This document shows positions 7,416-16,652 of a stretch of DNA of 64,000 bases, piece after piece. Every line of letters begins with the position of its first letter. Position 1 is the stretch's first letter. This DNA comes from Amorphoplanes digitatis. GTDB taxonomy: Bacteria > Actinomycetota > Actinomycetes > Mycobacteriales > Micromonosporaceae. The stretch spans positions 7,682,501 to 7,746,500 of the forward strand of contig NZ_JACHNH010000001.1 of the NCBI RefSeq assembly GCF_014205335.1, given 5' to 3'. The notes under the pieces are model-generated. The model did no database searches. It saw nothing but the letters and a program-made list of their open reading frames with translations, and was not told the origin of the DNA. The position numbers and the translations under genes are program-made.

Positions 7416-9173
7416 TCAGTGCTTGCCGTGGTCGCTGAGGTCTTCCTGGTAGGTGGCGCCGCCGTCGGACTCGGCAGTCAGGGGGCGGGCGCCGCCCTCC
7501 GGTGGGCCGGCGACTGACTGGGAGCCGGCGGCGAGTTCTGGGAACTTCGCGTCGAAGGCTGGGCGTTCCGAGCGGATGCGGGGCATCTTGTCGAAGTTGC
7601 GCAGCGGGGGCGGGGAGCTGGTTGCCCACTCCAGGGAGTTGCCGGCGCCCCACGGGTCGTCGACCGTGACGAGTTGGCCGACCTTGTAGGACTTCCACAC
7701 GTTGTAGATGAACGGCAGGGTGGAGGCGCCCAGGACGAAGGAGCCGACCGTCGAGAACGAGTTCAGGAAGGTGAAGCCGTCGCTTGCCAGGTAGTCGGCG
7801 TAGCGGCGGGGCATGCCCTCCGCGCCGAGCCAGTGCTGGACCAGGAAGGTGGCGTGGAAGCCGATGAACGTCAGCCAGAAGTGAATCTTGCCGAGGCGGT
7901 CGTCCAGCATTCTGCCGAACATCTTCGGGAACCAGAAGTAGATGCCCGAGAACACCGCGAACACGATCGTGCCGAAGAGCACGTAGTGGAAGTGCGCGAT
8001 GACGAAGTAGGAGTCCGAGACGTGGAAGTCGATCGGCGGGGCCGCGAGCAGCACGCCGGACAGGCCGCCGAAGAGGAACGTCACGAGGAAGCCCAGGGCG
8101 AACATCATCGGGGTCTCGAAGCTGATCTGGCCGCGCCACATCGTGCCGATCCAGACGAAGAACTTCATGCCGGTCGGTACCGCGATGAGGAAGCTCAGGA
8201 AGCTGAAGAACGGCAGCAGCACCTGGCCGGTGACGAACATGTGGTGCGCCCACACGCTCATCGACAGCGCCGCGATCAGCAGGGTCGCGCCGACCAGGCC
8301 CTTGTAGCCGAAGACCGGCTTGCGGCTGAAGACCGGGATGACCTCGGTGATGATGCCGAAGAACGGCAGCGCCACGATGTAGACCTCGGGGTGGCCGAAG
8401 AACCAGAAGAGGTGCTGCCACAGCATCGGGCCGCCGGTCTCCACGTCGAAGACGTGCGCGCCGAGGACGCGGTCGGCGGCGAGGGCGAACAGCGCCGCGG
8501 CGAGGAACGGGAAGACCATGATCACCAGGAGGCTGGTGACCAGAATGTTCCAGGTGAAGATCGGCATCCGGAACATCGTCATGCCGGGGGCGCGCAGCGT
8601 GATGATCGTCGTGATCATGTTGACGCCACCGAGGATGGTGCCGAGACCCGAGATCGCGAGGCCGACGACCCACATGTTGCCGCCGAAGCCCGGCGAGTGC
8701 AGCGAGTCGCTCAGCGGCGTGTAGGCGAACCAGCCGAAGTCGGCCGCGCCCTGCGGCGTGAGGAACCCGCCCATGGCGATCATGCCGCCGAACAGGTACA
8801 GCCAGTACGCGAACGCGTTGAGCCGCGGGAACGACACGTCGGGCGCGCCGATCTGGATCGGCACCACGAAGTTCGCGAACGCGAACACGATCGGCGTCGC
8901 GAAGAACAGCAGCATGATCGTGCCGTGCATCGTGAACAGCTGGTTGTACTGCTCCGGCGACAGGATCTGCATGCCCGGCTGGGCCAGCTCACTGCGCATG
9001 AGCAGGGCCATGAACCCGCCCAGGATGTAGAACACGAAGGCGGTGATCATGTACATGATCCCGATCTGCTTCGCGTCCGTCGTCCGCAGGATCCGCGCGA
9101 GGGCCGAGCCCTTTACCTGCTGTCGCACCGGCCATGGCCGGGTCACGATCGGCTTAGGCGCAACGGTCGTCAC
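7416..9173 (-). CDS. ctaD: cytochrome c oxidase subunit I (aa3 type)
   Basis: A 585-residue polytopic membrane protein, the catalytic subunit that reduces O2 at the haem a3/CuB centre. Visible motifs are the CuB/cross-link region WFFGHPEVYI, the His pair in WAHHMFVTG, the haem His cluster in VIAHFHYVLFG and the early MHGTIMLLFF. I choose the GTG at 9173 because GGAGG lies eight bases upstream; a longer in-frame start at 9212 lacks one. The C-terminal ~35 residues are hydrophilic (ending QEDLSDHGKH). No other oxidase subunit genes are adjacent. The downstream flank holds a decayed copy of this gene's end. Confidence 0.96.
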   Translation of the reverse strand: MTTVAPKPIVTRPWPVRQQVKGSALARILRTTDAKQIGIMYMITAFVFYILGGFMALLMRSELAQPGMQILSPEQYNQLFTMHGTIMLLFFATPIVFAFANFVVPIQIGAPDVSFPRLNAFAYWLYLFGGMIAMGGFLTPQGAADFGWFAYTPLSDSLHSPGFGGNMWVVGLAISGLGTILGGVNMITTIITLRAPGMTMFRMPIFTWNILVTSLLVIMVFPFLAAALFALAADRVLGAHVFDVETGGPMLWQHLFWFFGHPEVYIVALPFFGIITEVIPVFSRKPVFGYKGLVGATLLIAALSMSVWAHHMFVTGQVLLPFFSFLSFLIAVPTGMKFFVWIGTMWRGQISFETPMMFALGFLVTFLFGGLSGVLLAAPPIDFHVSDSYFVIAHFHYVLFGTIVFAVFSGIYFWFPKMFGRMLDDRLGKIHFWLTFIGFHATFLVQHWLGAEGMPRRYADYLASDGFTFLNSFSTVGSFVLGASTLPFIYNVWKSYKVGQLVTVDDPWGAGNSLEWATSSPPPLRNFDKMPRIRSERPAFDAKFPELAAGSQSVAGPPEGGARPLTAESDGGATYQEDLSDHGKH

Positions 9174-9296
9174 GGATAGCCTCCGGTGTCTCGTTCGTCC
9201 CACTGCGTACACCCAAGTGGAAAGGCGTACCTCGCAGGCAGAATAGTCCCCCGCCGACCCCCGGCGGGCGCGGGGTGACCAAAGCTCACCCAGATC

Positions 9297-10406
9297 TCAG
9301 AACGGCTCTACGAGCCCCCGTAGCTGATCTGCGAAGATCGACTGGCCCCGCCTGCGCAGCATAGGGTCGCGCTGCGCGGGTGCCACGTCGCGGGTCCGGT
9401 CACGCTCCTGGGTCCAGCCCCTGACCTGGTCACATCGGGCCGCGCGGCGCTTCTCGTACGCGTGCAGCGCCGCCGGCACGTCGTCGGCGCCGGCCTTGAG
9501 CACCTCGCCGAGCACCACGGCGTCCTCGAACGCCATGGCGGCGCCCTGCGCCAGCGTCGGCGCGGTCGCGTGAGCGGCATCACCGACGAGCAGGACCGGG
9601 CCCTTGGACCAGCCCTCGAGCACCACCTCGTCGGTGCGGGCGACCTGCACCTTCTCCATCGCGTCCAGGATCGCCGGCACCGGGCCGCCGAAGCCCTGGA
9701 ACAGCTCGCGCACCCGGGCCACCGGGTCCGCCGGGTTGGGCGCACCGGGCTCGACCGTCTCGTCGGCGTGGCAGTACAGCCGGCGGCCGCCCATCGGCAT
9801 CACGACGAACTGTGACCGGCGCCCGAGCAGGGCGGTCCAGTCGCTGACCGGCGGGCCGCCGGTGACCACGCTGCGGTAGACGATCTGGCCCGTCGGGGTC
9901 GCCGCACCGCCCAGCCCGGCCTTGGCCCGGATCGTGGAGCGCCGGCCGTCGGCGCCGACGACCAGGTCGTACTCGGCGCCGGCGCCGCTGTCGAACTCGA
10001 CCTTGACGGCGCCGTCGATGATCTCCAGATCCCGGACGGCGGTGTCGTAGCGCACCTCGCCGCCGACTCCGGTGAGCAGGACCTGCTGTAGATCTCCGCG
10101 GGACAGCGCGCGGCTCTCGCCGACGCCCGCCCACAGCGCGGCGACGTCCAGCTCGAACAGCTCGCCGCCGTCGGAGTCCTGGAAGACCTGCCGGAAGATC
10201 AGGTCGCCGAGCGGCCGCAGCGGGGCGTCGAGGCCGAGCAGCCGCAGCGCCCGGGACGCGTTGCCGGGAAGGTAGATGCCGGCGCCGGGGATGGTCGTCG
10301 CCGGAAGCTCCTCGACGACGTCCGGACGGAAACCCGCTATGCGAAGGCCTCGGGCCGCCGCGAGGCCGCTGATGCCGGCGCCCACGACGAGGATGCGCAA
10401 GGTCAT
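9297..10406 (-). CDS. FAD-dependent monooxygenase (PHBH fold)
   Basis: A 369-residue flavoprotein with an N-terminal dinucleotide-binding motif GAGISGLAAARGL (residues 8-20), the central DG motif YDLVVGADGRRSTIR and the second FAD motif PVLLVGDAAHATAPTLAQGAAMAFEDA. This is the aromatic-ring or related class A hydroxylase family; the substrate is not predictable. GGAGG lies ten bases before the ATG. It is divergent from the VOC gene with 141 bp between, and is 123 bp upstream of ctaD on the same strand, probably not co-transcribed. Confidence 0.88.
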   Translation of the reverse strand: MTLRILVVGAGISGLAAARGLRIAGFRPDVVEELPATTIPGAGIYLPGNASRALRLLGLDAPLRPLGDLIFRQVFQDSDGGELFELDVAALWAGVGESRALSRGDLQQVLLTGVGGEVRYDTAVRDLEIIDGAVKVEFDSGAGAEYDLVVGADGRRSTIRAKAGLGGAATPTGQIVYRSVVTGGPPVSDWTALLGRRSQFVVMPMGGRRLYCHADETVEPGAPNPADPVARVRELFQGFGGPVPAILDAMEKVQVARTDEVVLEGWSKGPVLLVGDAAHATAPTLAQGAAMAFEDAVVLGEVLKAGADDVPAALHAYEKRRAARCDQVRGWTQERDRTRDVAPAQRDPMLRRRGQSIFADQLRGLVEPF

Positions 10407-10547
10407 CGCAGCAACGCCTCCGAGGGGTGTTCGATACGCGCCGGAGCCAAGACACTACCCGCCGCCGTCGAAGCGCGGAACCCACGATCATGGTCGCGTC
10501 CGATTTGTTCAAGACGACCGGTCCGAGATGGTCGTAGCGTCCTTGCC

Positions 10548-10931
10548 ATGGCACCTACCTTCAATGCGGTCGGCCTCGTAGTGGCCGACATGGAGAAAGC
10601 ACTCGCGTTCTATCGCCGGCTGGGGCTGGACTTCCCGCCCGGCGCGGAGCGGGAACCGCACGCCGAGACCGAGCTTCCCGGCGGCCTCCGGCTGCTCATC
10701 GACACCCACGAGACGATTCTCTCGTTCGATCCCGACTTCACACCGGGCGGCGGAAACGTATCCCTCGCGTTCCTCTGCGCCGGTCCGGCCGAAGTGGACA
10801 GCACCCACGCCGACCTGGTCAGCGCCGGGTACCGGTCCCGGAAGGAGCCGTGGGACGCCTTCTGGGGTCAGCGTTACGCCGTCGTGTCCGACCCGGACGG
10901 CAACAGCGTCGACCTCTTCGCACCTAAGTGA
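10548..10931 (+). CDS. VOC-family (glyoxalase/bleomycin-resistance fold) protein
   Basis: A 127-residue single VOC domain pair. The N-terminus VGLVVADMEKALAFYRRLGLDF is split by family-typical spacing, and the C-terminus ends with AVVSDPDGNSVDLFAPK, where the last acidic residue is a usual metal ligand. The early ligand position is not a clear His, so metal binding is uncertain. Likely roles are dioxygenase-like, isomerase or antibiotic-binding. Its last eight bases overlap the convergent AraC-type gene. Confidence 0.8.
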   Translation: MAPTFNAVGLVVADMEKALAFYRRLGLDFPPGAEREPHAETELPGGLRLLIDTHETILSFDPDFTPGGGNVSLAFLCAGPAEVDSTHADLVSAGYRSRKEPWDAFWGQRYAVVSDPDGNSVDLFAPK

Positions 10932-11586
10932 CCAGCTCGCCGAGCGGCACGCCGGCCAGCGCCTTCACGTCGCGGGACAGGTGTGCCTGGTCGGCGTAGC
11001 CCGCGACGACGGAAACGTCGGCGAACGGCCGGCCGGACCGGGCCAGGCCGACCGCCGTCTGTAGCCGCATGATCCGGGCGAGCGTCTTGGGCCCGTATCC
11101 GAAGGCGGTCCGGCACCGGCGCTGGAGGTGGCGGGCGCTGAGGCCGCACTCGTCGGCGATCGCGCCGACCGGCCGGCCCGCGCGCGCACCGGCGGCGACC
11201 GCGACCATCGCCCGGTCGGGATCCCGCCAGCGGCGCCGGGCGAACCCCGACAGCGCCGCGATCGGGTCGTCGGCCTCGGCCAGCGCCCTGACCTCGGCGG
11301 GCGCGCAGATCTGGGCGAGCGGGACCCGCCGGTCGGTGAGCTCGTCGGCGGGGACGCCGAGCACGCCGGGGCCGGTGCCGGCCGCGAAGCGCAGCGCGAA
11401 GAGCCGGCTGGCCGCCGGCGCCACGCCGACCTGGGCGGTGGTGTCCGGGCCGGCGATGAAGACCGAGCCGTCCTGCCAGATCAGGTCGAGGCAGCCGTCG
11501 GGGAGGACGCGCTTGACGGCGCCGGGCGGCATCGTGCTGCGCCAGGCGATGACGTGCGGCAACTCCGCGGCCCATTCGGCGTACAT
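10924..11586 (-). CDS. AraC-family transcriptional regulator
   Basis: A 220-residue protein. Residues ~1-110 form a cupin-like sensory part with VLPDGCLDLIW and FALRFAAG, typical of the DUF6597-type N-terminus. Residues ~125-220 hold two HTH units: VGAIADECGLSARHLQRRCR, and VSVVAGYADQAHLSRDVKAL with the GYADQAH signature. The ATG at 11586 is preferred over a 41-residue upstream extension that overlaps a conserved upstream element. It may control the overlapping VOC gene or itself. Confidence 0.85.
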   Translation of the reverse strand: MYAEWAAELPHVIAWRSTMPPGAVKRVLPDGCLDLIWQDGSVFIAGPDTTAQVGVAPAASRLFALRFAAGTGPGVLGVPADELTDRRVPLAQICAPAEVRALAEADDPIAALSGFARRRWRDPDRAMVAVAAGARAGRPVGAIADECGLSARHLQRRCRTAFGYGPKTLARIMRLQTAVGLARSGRPFADVSVVAGYADQAHLSRDVKALAGVPLGELVT

Positions 11587-11603
11587 GGTCCGACCCTGGC
11601 ACG

Positions 11604-11614
11604 GGGGTACGACA
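11604..11614 (-). promoter_or_regulatory. TGTCGTACCCC element upstream of AraC gene
   Basis: On the minus strand, TGTCGTACCCC ends 17 bp before the ATG at 11586. It is identical in sequence to the copies before the MFS and NUDIX genes. Confidence 0.4.
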
Positions 11615-11657
11615 CTCTGCGAATGACGCCCGTGTAATTCCGGCGGACAATCGCGAT

Positions 11658-12752
11658 ATGACCGACCAGCTGGACGAGTACCGGCGCCGGCGGGACGCCC
11701 GGCGCACACCGGAGCCCGTGCCCCGTGCCCGGCCGCCCAGGACCACCGGCAACCGGTTCGTCATCCAGCAGCACCACGCCCGCAGCCTGCACTGGGACGT
11801 CCGGCTGGAGCGCGACGGCGTGCTCGTCTCGTTCGCCGTCCCGCGCGGCCTGCCGCGCGATCGGGCCCGCAACCACCTGGCCCGGCACACCGAGGACCAC
11901 CCGCTCGAATACCTGGACTTCGCGGGCGAGATCCCGGCCGGCGAGTACGGCGGCGGCAAAATGATCATCCACGATCGGGGGACTTTCGAGACCGGCAAGT
12001 GGCGCGACGACGAGATCGGCGTGACGTTCCACGGCGAGCGCACCAGCGGGCGGTACGTGTTCTTCCGGACCGGCGGCAACGACTGGATGGTCCGCCGGAT
12101 GGACCCGCCCGAGCCGGGCTGGCAGAGCATGCCCGAGGCGGTCGAGCCCATGCTCGCGACCCGGGCCGCCGGGCTGCCGCCCGACGATCCGGACTGGGGG
12201 TACGAGCTGAGCTGGGGCGGGCGCCGCGCGGCCCTCTTCGTCTCCGGCGGGCGGGTCAGGGTCTGCGACGCCGAGGGTACGGACGTCACGTCGTGGTACC
12301 CGGAGCTGCGGCCGCTCGGCGACGCGCTGGCGCCGCTCGAGGCCGTACTGGATGGCGAGATCGTGGCTTTCGACGGCGCCCGAGTCAGCCCTGAGCTGCT
12401 GGAACGCCGCAAGGCGCCGCGGGACGCCGCGGCCGCGCGGCGGGCCGCCGAGCGCACGCCGGCGCAGTTCCTCGCCTACGACCTGCTCTGGCTCGAGGGC
12501 CATTCCACGGTGGAGCTGGTCCGCTATGCCGAGCGACGGGAGCTGCTGGAGGGGCTCGAGCTGGCCGGCGACAACTGGCAGACGCCGCCCTACTTCCCCG
12601 GCGGCGGCGCGTTCGCGCTCGAGGCGGCCCGGGCGCAGGGTCTGCCCGGCGTCGTCGCGAAGCGCCTCGACTCCCCCTACCTTCCGGGCCGCCGCAGCCG
12701 GCTCTGGCGCTCGATCGACGCCGATCACGGCGCGCACGAAGATCCTCGATAG
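11658..12752 (+). CDS. LigD-like protein: 3'-phosphoesterase domain plus degenerate ligase domain
   Basis: A 364-residue protein. Residues ~30-150 are a LigD 3'-phosphoesterase domain with FVIQQHHARSLHWDVRLE and GEIPAGEYGGGKMIIHDRGT, which trims 3' ends before end joining. Residues ~165-355 resemble the ATP-dependent ligase nucleotidyltransferase core with motif III LDGEIVAFD (231-239) and motif IV GVVAKRLDSPY. The motif I position, however, reads YELSWGGRRA (182-191) instead of E-x-K-W-D-G-x-R, so the lysine that is adenylated is Ser185 and the Asp is Gly187. The OB-fold is missing. It is probably a phosphoesterase with a non-catalytic ligase-like domain. It is divergent from the AraC gene. 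Confidence 0.82.
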   Translation: MTDQLDEYRRRRDARRTPEPVPRARPPRTTGNRFVIQQHHARSLHWDVRLERDGVLVSFAVPRGLPRDRARNHLARHTEDHPLEYLDFAGEIPAGEYGGGKMIIHDRGTFETGKWRDDEIGVTFHGERTSGRYVFFRTGGNDWMVRRMDPPEPGWQSMPEAVEPMLATRAAGLPPDDPDWGYELSWGGRRAALFVSGGRVRVCDAEGTDVTSWYPELRPLGDALAPLEAVLDGEIVAFDGARVSPELLERRKAPRDAAAARRAAERTPAQFLAYDLLWLEGHSTVELVRYAERRELLEGLELAGDNWQTPPYFPGGGAFALEAARAQGLPGVVAKRLDSPYLPGRRSRLWRSIDADHGAHEDPR

Positions 12753-12818
12753 TTCTTCAGCCCGGCCCGCGTCACCCGATCTAGGTGGATACCGATCGAG
12801 CGGCGGAAAGGGCTATAC

Positions 12819-14210
12819 ATGATGCACCGCCCGGCGCCCCCGACCCCCACTGCGAGCACGGACATGTCTGCTGATCTCTGGAAGTCCGCCACCAACGTCC
12901 TGGACACCAACTGGTCACACGACCATATGGTTCCGTCCCGCCGCCTCTACCCGCATCAGTGGAGCTGGGACGCCGCGTTCATCGCGATCGGGCTCGCCTA
13001 CGTGAACCCCACCCGCGCCTGGCGCGACCTGCGCAGCCTCTTCGAGGCGCAGTGGCCCGACGGCCGGGTGCCGCACATCGTCTTCGACCCCGGCACCGCC
13101 GAGGAGGACTACTTCCCCGGTCCGGGCTTCTGGGACGTCCCCGCGTACGCCGGGCGCCCCGCCCGTGGCAGCACCGGGCTGGTGCAGCCGCCGCTGCACG
13201 CGATCGCCGCGTGGGAGGTCTACCGCCGGGCCGCCTCGCACGGCGCCGAGTGCGCCCGCGCCGCCGGCGACCAGCTCGCCTGGCTGTACCCCCGCCTCGT
13301 CGCACAGCAGGAGTACCTGACCGGTCGCCGCGACGCCGGCGGCGACGGGCTGGCCAGCATCGTGCACCCGTGGGAATCGGGGCTCGACAACAGCCCCTCC
13401 TGGGACGCGGCGATGTCGGCCGTGCCCGCCGACCTGGAGCTGCTCACCCGGTACACCCGCCGGGACATCGAGAACGCGGACGCGGCGCACCGGCCGACCG
13501 ACGTCGATTACGCGCGGTACCTGGGGCTGGTCCTCAACTACCGCGCCGGCGGCTACGCGGACACCGGCCTGGCGGACCGCCACGCGTTCGTGGTCGAGTG
13601 CCCGTCGTTCAACTCGATCCTCGCGGCAGCCGAGCACGCCCTGGTGCACATCGCCGGCGTCGTCGGCGCGGATCCCGAGGTGCACCGCAGGCGCGCCGAG
13701 CGGATCACCAGGGCGATCTCCGAGCACCTGTTCGACGCCGGCACGCAGACGTTCCGGGCCCGTGACGTGCGCACCCGTACGCTCAGCCCGGCCCGGTGTG
13801 TCAACGGCCTGGTGCCGCTGCTGCTGCCCGGGCTGCCCGCCGCGCAGGCGGCCGCGATCATGGCCGAGGCGGCGTCGCCGCGCTTCGGCCTGCCGGAGCG
13901 GACCGGCCTACCGGTGCCGAGCTACGACCGGACCGCACCGGACTTCGACTCGCTGCGGTACTGGCGCGGGCCGATCTGGATCAACGTCAACTGGCTGCTG
14001 CGCCGCGGCATGCTCGTGCACGGCTACCACGGCGAGGCCGAGGACCTGCGGACCGCCATGGTCCGCCTGGTGCACGGTTCCGGGCATTTCGAGTACTTCC
14101 ACCCGGTCACCGGCGAGGGCATCGGCGCCCCGGCGTTCAGCTGGACCGCCGCCCTCTCCCTCGACCTGCTCGCCGACCGCAGCGTGCCCGCCTACGCCCG
14201 GGCCGCCTGA
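12819..14210 (+). CDS. Trehalase-like / MGH1-type glycoside hydrolase
   Basis: A 463-residue soluble protein of the (alpha/alpha)6-barrel type: YPHQWSWDAAFIAIGLA near the N-terminus, then HPWESGLDNSPSWDAAM with the likely catalytic Asp, and YWRGPIWINVNWLL plus FEYFHPVTGEG near the C-terminus with the likely second acid. The pattern matches mannosylglycerate hydrolase-type and GH63-like enzymes acting on small glycosides such as compatible solutes. No signal peptide is visible, so it is probably cytoplasmic. GGAAAGGG precedes the ATG. It begins 66 bp after the LigD-like gene. Confidence 0.82.
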   Translation: MMHRPAPPTPTASTDMSADLWKSATNVLDTNWSHDHMVPSRRLYPHQWSWDAAFIAIGLAYVNPTRAWRDLRSLFEAQWPDGRVPHIVFDPGTAEEDYFPGPGFWDVPAYAGRPARGSTGLVQPPLHAIAAWEVYRRAASHGAECARAAGDQLAWLYPRLVAQQEYLTGRRDAGGDGLASIVHPWESGLDNSPSWDAAMSAVPADLELLTRYTRRDIENADAAHRPTDVDYARYLGLVLNYRAGGYADTGLADRHAFVVECPSFNSILAAAEHALVHIAGVVGADPEVHRRRAERITRAISEHLFDAGTQTFRARDVRTRTLSPARCVNGLVPLLLPGLPAAQAAAIMAEAASPRFGLPERTGLPVPSYDRTAPDFDSLRYWRGPIWINVNWLLRRGMLVHGYHGEAEDLRTAMVRLVHGSGHFEYFHPVTGEGIGAPAFSWTAALSLDLLADRSVPAYARAA

Positions 14211-14213
14211 GGA

Positions 14214-14807
14214 TCAGAACATCTCCGCGCCCACGGTCGTGTCCGCACCGTGCCCGGTGTGCACGACCGTATCGGGCGGCAGGGTGAGCAGCCGGTCCTT
14301 GATCGAACGCTCGATCGTCGGGCGGTCGCTGAAGGAGCGGCCGGTCGCGCCCGGCCCGCCGTTGAACAGCGTGTCGCCGGTGAAGACGCAGCCCAGCGCG
14401 GGTGCGTACAGGCAGACGGCGCCCGGGCTGTGTCCCGGGGTGTGCAGCACCCGGAGCACGCCGCCGGCCACGGTGATCTCCTGGCCGTCGGCGAGCGGCG
14501 CCGGCATCGGCTCGCCGCCGTGCACCAGCTTCCAGAGCACCTCGTCCGCCGGGTGCAGCAGCAGCGGCGCGCCGGTCCGCCGCGCCAGCTCGGGCGCGAC
14601 CCGGACGTGGTCGTCGTGCGCGTGGGTGAGCGCGATCGCGACGACCCGGCGGTCACCCACAAGATCCAGGATCGCCGGTACGTCGTGCGGGGCGTCGATC
14701 ACCACGCACTCATCGTCGTCGCCGACCACCCAGACGTTGTTGTCGACGTCGAACACCTCGCCGTCCAGCGAGAATGTCCCGTTCGTCACGCAATGGTCGA
14801 TTCGCAT
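14214..14807 (-). CDS. MBL-fold metallo-hydrolase
   Basis: A 197-residue beta-lactamase-fold protein with the Zn motif THAHDDH at residues 61-67, VLHTPGHSPG for the third site, FTGDTLFNGG and a C-terminal VHTGHG. This is the glyoxalase II-like clade that hydrolyses thioesters. Its ATG overlaps the mscR stop (TGATG), implying translational coupling. In actinobacteria a gene of this kind is a common neighbour of the mycothiol-dependent formaldehyde dehydrogenase, where hydrolysis of S-formylmycothiol is the expected role; for this copy that is inference. Confidence 0.85.
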   Translation of the reverse strand: MRIDHCVTNGTFSLDGEVFDVDNNVWVVGDDDECVVIDAPHDVPAILDLVGDRRVVAIALTHAHDDHVRVAPELARRTGAPLLLHPADEVLWKLVHGGEPMPAPLADGQEITVAGGVLRVLHTPGHSPGAVCLYAPALGCVFTGDTLFNGGPGATGRSFSDRPTIERSIKDRLLTLPPDTVVHTGHGADTTVGAEMF

Positions 14808-15892
14808 CAGAAGAGCACCACCGAGCGCAGGACGCCGCCGGTGTGCATCTTGGCGAACGCGTCCTCGACCTGGTCGAGACGGATCTCCTCGGAGACGAAC
14901 GCGTCCAGGTCGAGCCGGCCCTGCAGGTAGAGCTCCGTCAGCATCGGGAAGTCGCGGGTCGGCAGGCAGTCGCCGTACCAGCTGCTCTTGAGCGCCCCGC
15001 CGCGGCCGAAGACGTCAAGCAGCGGCAGCTCGATGGTCATCTCCGGGGTAGGCACGCCGACCAGGACCACGGTGCCGGCCAGATCGCGGGCGTAGAACGC
15101 CTGCTTGTACGTCTCGGGCCGGCCGACAGCCTCGACCACCACGTCGGCGCCGTTGCCGTCGGTGAGCGCCCGCACGGCCTCGACCACGTCCGTGCCGCGG
15201 GCGTTGATGGTGTGGGTGGCGCCGAAGCCGCGCGCCCACTCCAGCTTCCGGTCGTCGGTGTCGATCGCGATGATCGTCGTCGCGCCGGCCAGGGCCGCGC
15301 CGACGACCGCGCCGTCGCCGACCCCGCCGCAGCCGATCACGGCCACCGAGTCGCCCCGGGTGACACCGCCGGTGTTGATCGCCGCGCCGATGCCGGCCAT
15401 CACGCCGCAGCCGAGCAGGCCGACGGCGGCGGGCCGGGCACGCGGGTCGAGCTTGGTGCACTGGCCCGCGTGCACCAGGGTCTTCTCCACGAACGCGCCG
15501 ATGCCCAGCGCCGGAGAGAGCTCGGTGCCGTCCTCGAGCGTCATCTTCTGCGTCGCGTTGTGTGTGCTGAAGCAGTACCACGGCTTGCCCCGGCGGCAGG
15601 CCCGGCAGTTGCCGCAGACCGCACGCCAGTTCAGGACGACGAAGTCGCCCGGCGCGACGTCGGTGACCCCGGCGCCGACCGACTCCACGATGCCGGCGGC
15701 CTCGTGGCCGAGCAGGAACGGGAAGTCGTCGTTGATGCCGCCCTCGCGGTAGTGCAGGTCGGTGTGGCAGACCCCGCACGCCTGGATCTTGACGACGGCC
15801 TCCCCGGGACCGGGATCCGGCACGACGATGGTGGCAACCTCCACGGGTGCGCCTTTGCCCCGGGCGATGACTCCGTTGACTCGCTGGCTCAT
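14807..15892 (-). CDS. mscR: S-(hydroxymethyl)mycothiol dehydrogenase / S-nitrosomycothiol reductase
   Basis: A 361-residue zinc-dependent medium-chain dehydrogenase. The catalytic Zn region ACGVCHTDLHY (C39), GHEAAGIVE and the structural-Zn run CGNCRACRRGKPWYC are all present, followed by the NAD-binding GCGGVGDGAVVGA segment. It oxidises the formaldehyde-mycothiol adduct and can reduce S-nitrosomycothiol. The ATG at 15892 is preceded by GGAGG; a longer frame to 15985 has no such site. It forms an operon with the MBL hydrolase (1-base overlap), and the MarR gene lies 137 bp upstream in the same direction. Confidence 0.88.
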   Translation of the reverse strand: MSQRVNGVIARGKGAPVEVATIVVPDPGPGEAVVKIQACGVCHTDLHYREGGINDDFPFLLGHEAAGIVESVGAGVTDVAPGDFVVLNWRAVCGNCRACRRGKPWYCFSTHNATQKMTLEDGTELSPALGIGAFVEKTLVHAGQCTKLDPRARPAAVGLLGCGVMAGIGAAINTGGVTRGDSVAVIGCGGVGDGAVVGAALAGATTIIAIDTDDRKLEWARGFGATHTINARGTDVVEAVRALTDGNGADVVVEAVGRPETYKQAFYARDLAGTVVLVGVPTPEMTIELPLLDVFGRGGALKSSWYGDCLPTRDFPMLTELYLQGRLDLDAFVSEEIRLDQVEDAFAKMHTGGVLRSVVLF

Positions 15893-16029
15893 GCCATCGC
15901 CTCCGCTGGCGCTCCGGCGATGACATTCGTCGGGCGCAGAGTTGATGATTCGCTCGCAGGCTCGCTCATGAGCACACTTTCTCACCTCACGCCGCGATCG
16001 CCGAGTGCCGGACCGGGGGATCTTCGACC

Positions 16030-16497
16030 CTAAATGGACCGCGGCTCGGCGGGTGCCTCGAGGAGCGTCTCGCAGAGCACGCCGAGCTCGCGGACCTGCG
16101 GCGGGCTCAGCCTGTCGAACACCAGCCTGCGTACCGCCTCCGCGTGGCCCGGCGCCGAGTCGACCACCTTCCGGAGGCCCTCGTCCGTCAGTACCGCGAT
16201 CTGCACCCGGCCGTCCCGCGGATCCCGCTCGCGGCGGACCCAGCCCTGCTCCTGGAGCCGGGCCACCACGTGGGACAGCCGGGACAGCGAGGCGCTCGCC
16301 TGCCCCGCAAGGTGGCTCATCGGCAGGCGGCGGTCCTCGCGCTCCGAGAGGGTCGCCAGCACCTGGTAGCCCATGTGCGTCAGGCCCGCCTCGCGCTGTA
16401 GCTGGCCCTCGAGCGACGCCGGGAGCTTGATGAGGACCTCGACGAAGCGGCGCCAGGCCTGCTGTTCATCGTCGGTCAACCACCGCGGCTCGCCCAT
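16030..16497 (-). CDS. MarR-family transcriptional regulator
   Basis: A 155-residue winged-helix protein: helices ALPASLEG.. lead to GLTHMGYQVLATLSE, the recognition segment MSHLAGQASASLSRLSHVVARL and the wing GWVRRERDPRDGRVQIAVLT with the conserved DxRxxxxxLT pattern. It is a dimeric ligand- or redox-responsive repressor. It is co-directional with mscR and the MBL gene downstream, which makes these plausible targets. No cysteine suggestive of a thiol switch is present in the DNA-binding part. Confidence 0.88.
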   Translation of the reverse strand: MGEPRWLTDDEQQAWRRFVEVLIKLPASLEGQLQREAGLTHMGYQVLATLSEREDRRLPMSHLAGQASASLSRLSHVVARLQEQGWVRRERDPRDGRVQIAVLTDEGLRKVVDSAPGHAEAVRRLVFDRLSPPQVRELGVLCETLLEAPAEPRSI

Positions 16498-16652
16498 GCC
16501 AGCAGGTTAGTTTCCCGCGCCGCGCGCCCCGGCGGCCGGGTGGATCGATCTTCCGCATAAAACTTCGGGAAACGAAGGCCAAACAATCGGGCACGTCAAT
16601 CGACGTTCGTGAACCCCGGGAGTAGGGTCGCGCACGGACTTTCCACTCCGAT

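Noticed and set aside
11658..12752. Functional NHEJ ligase LigD
   Set aside because: The adenylated lysine and the OB-fold are missing, and no polymerase domain or Ku gene is in the window.
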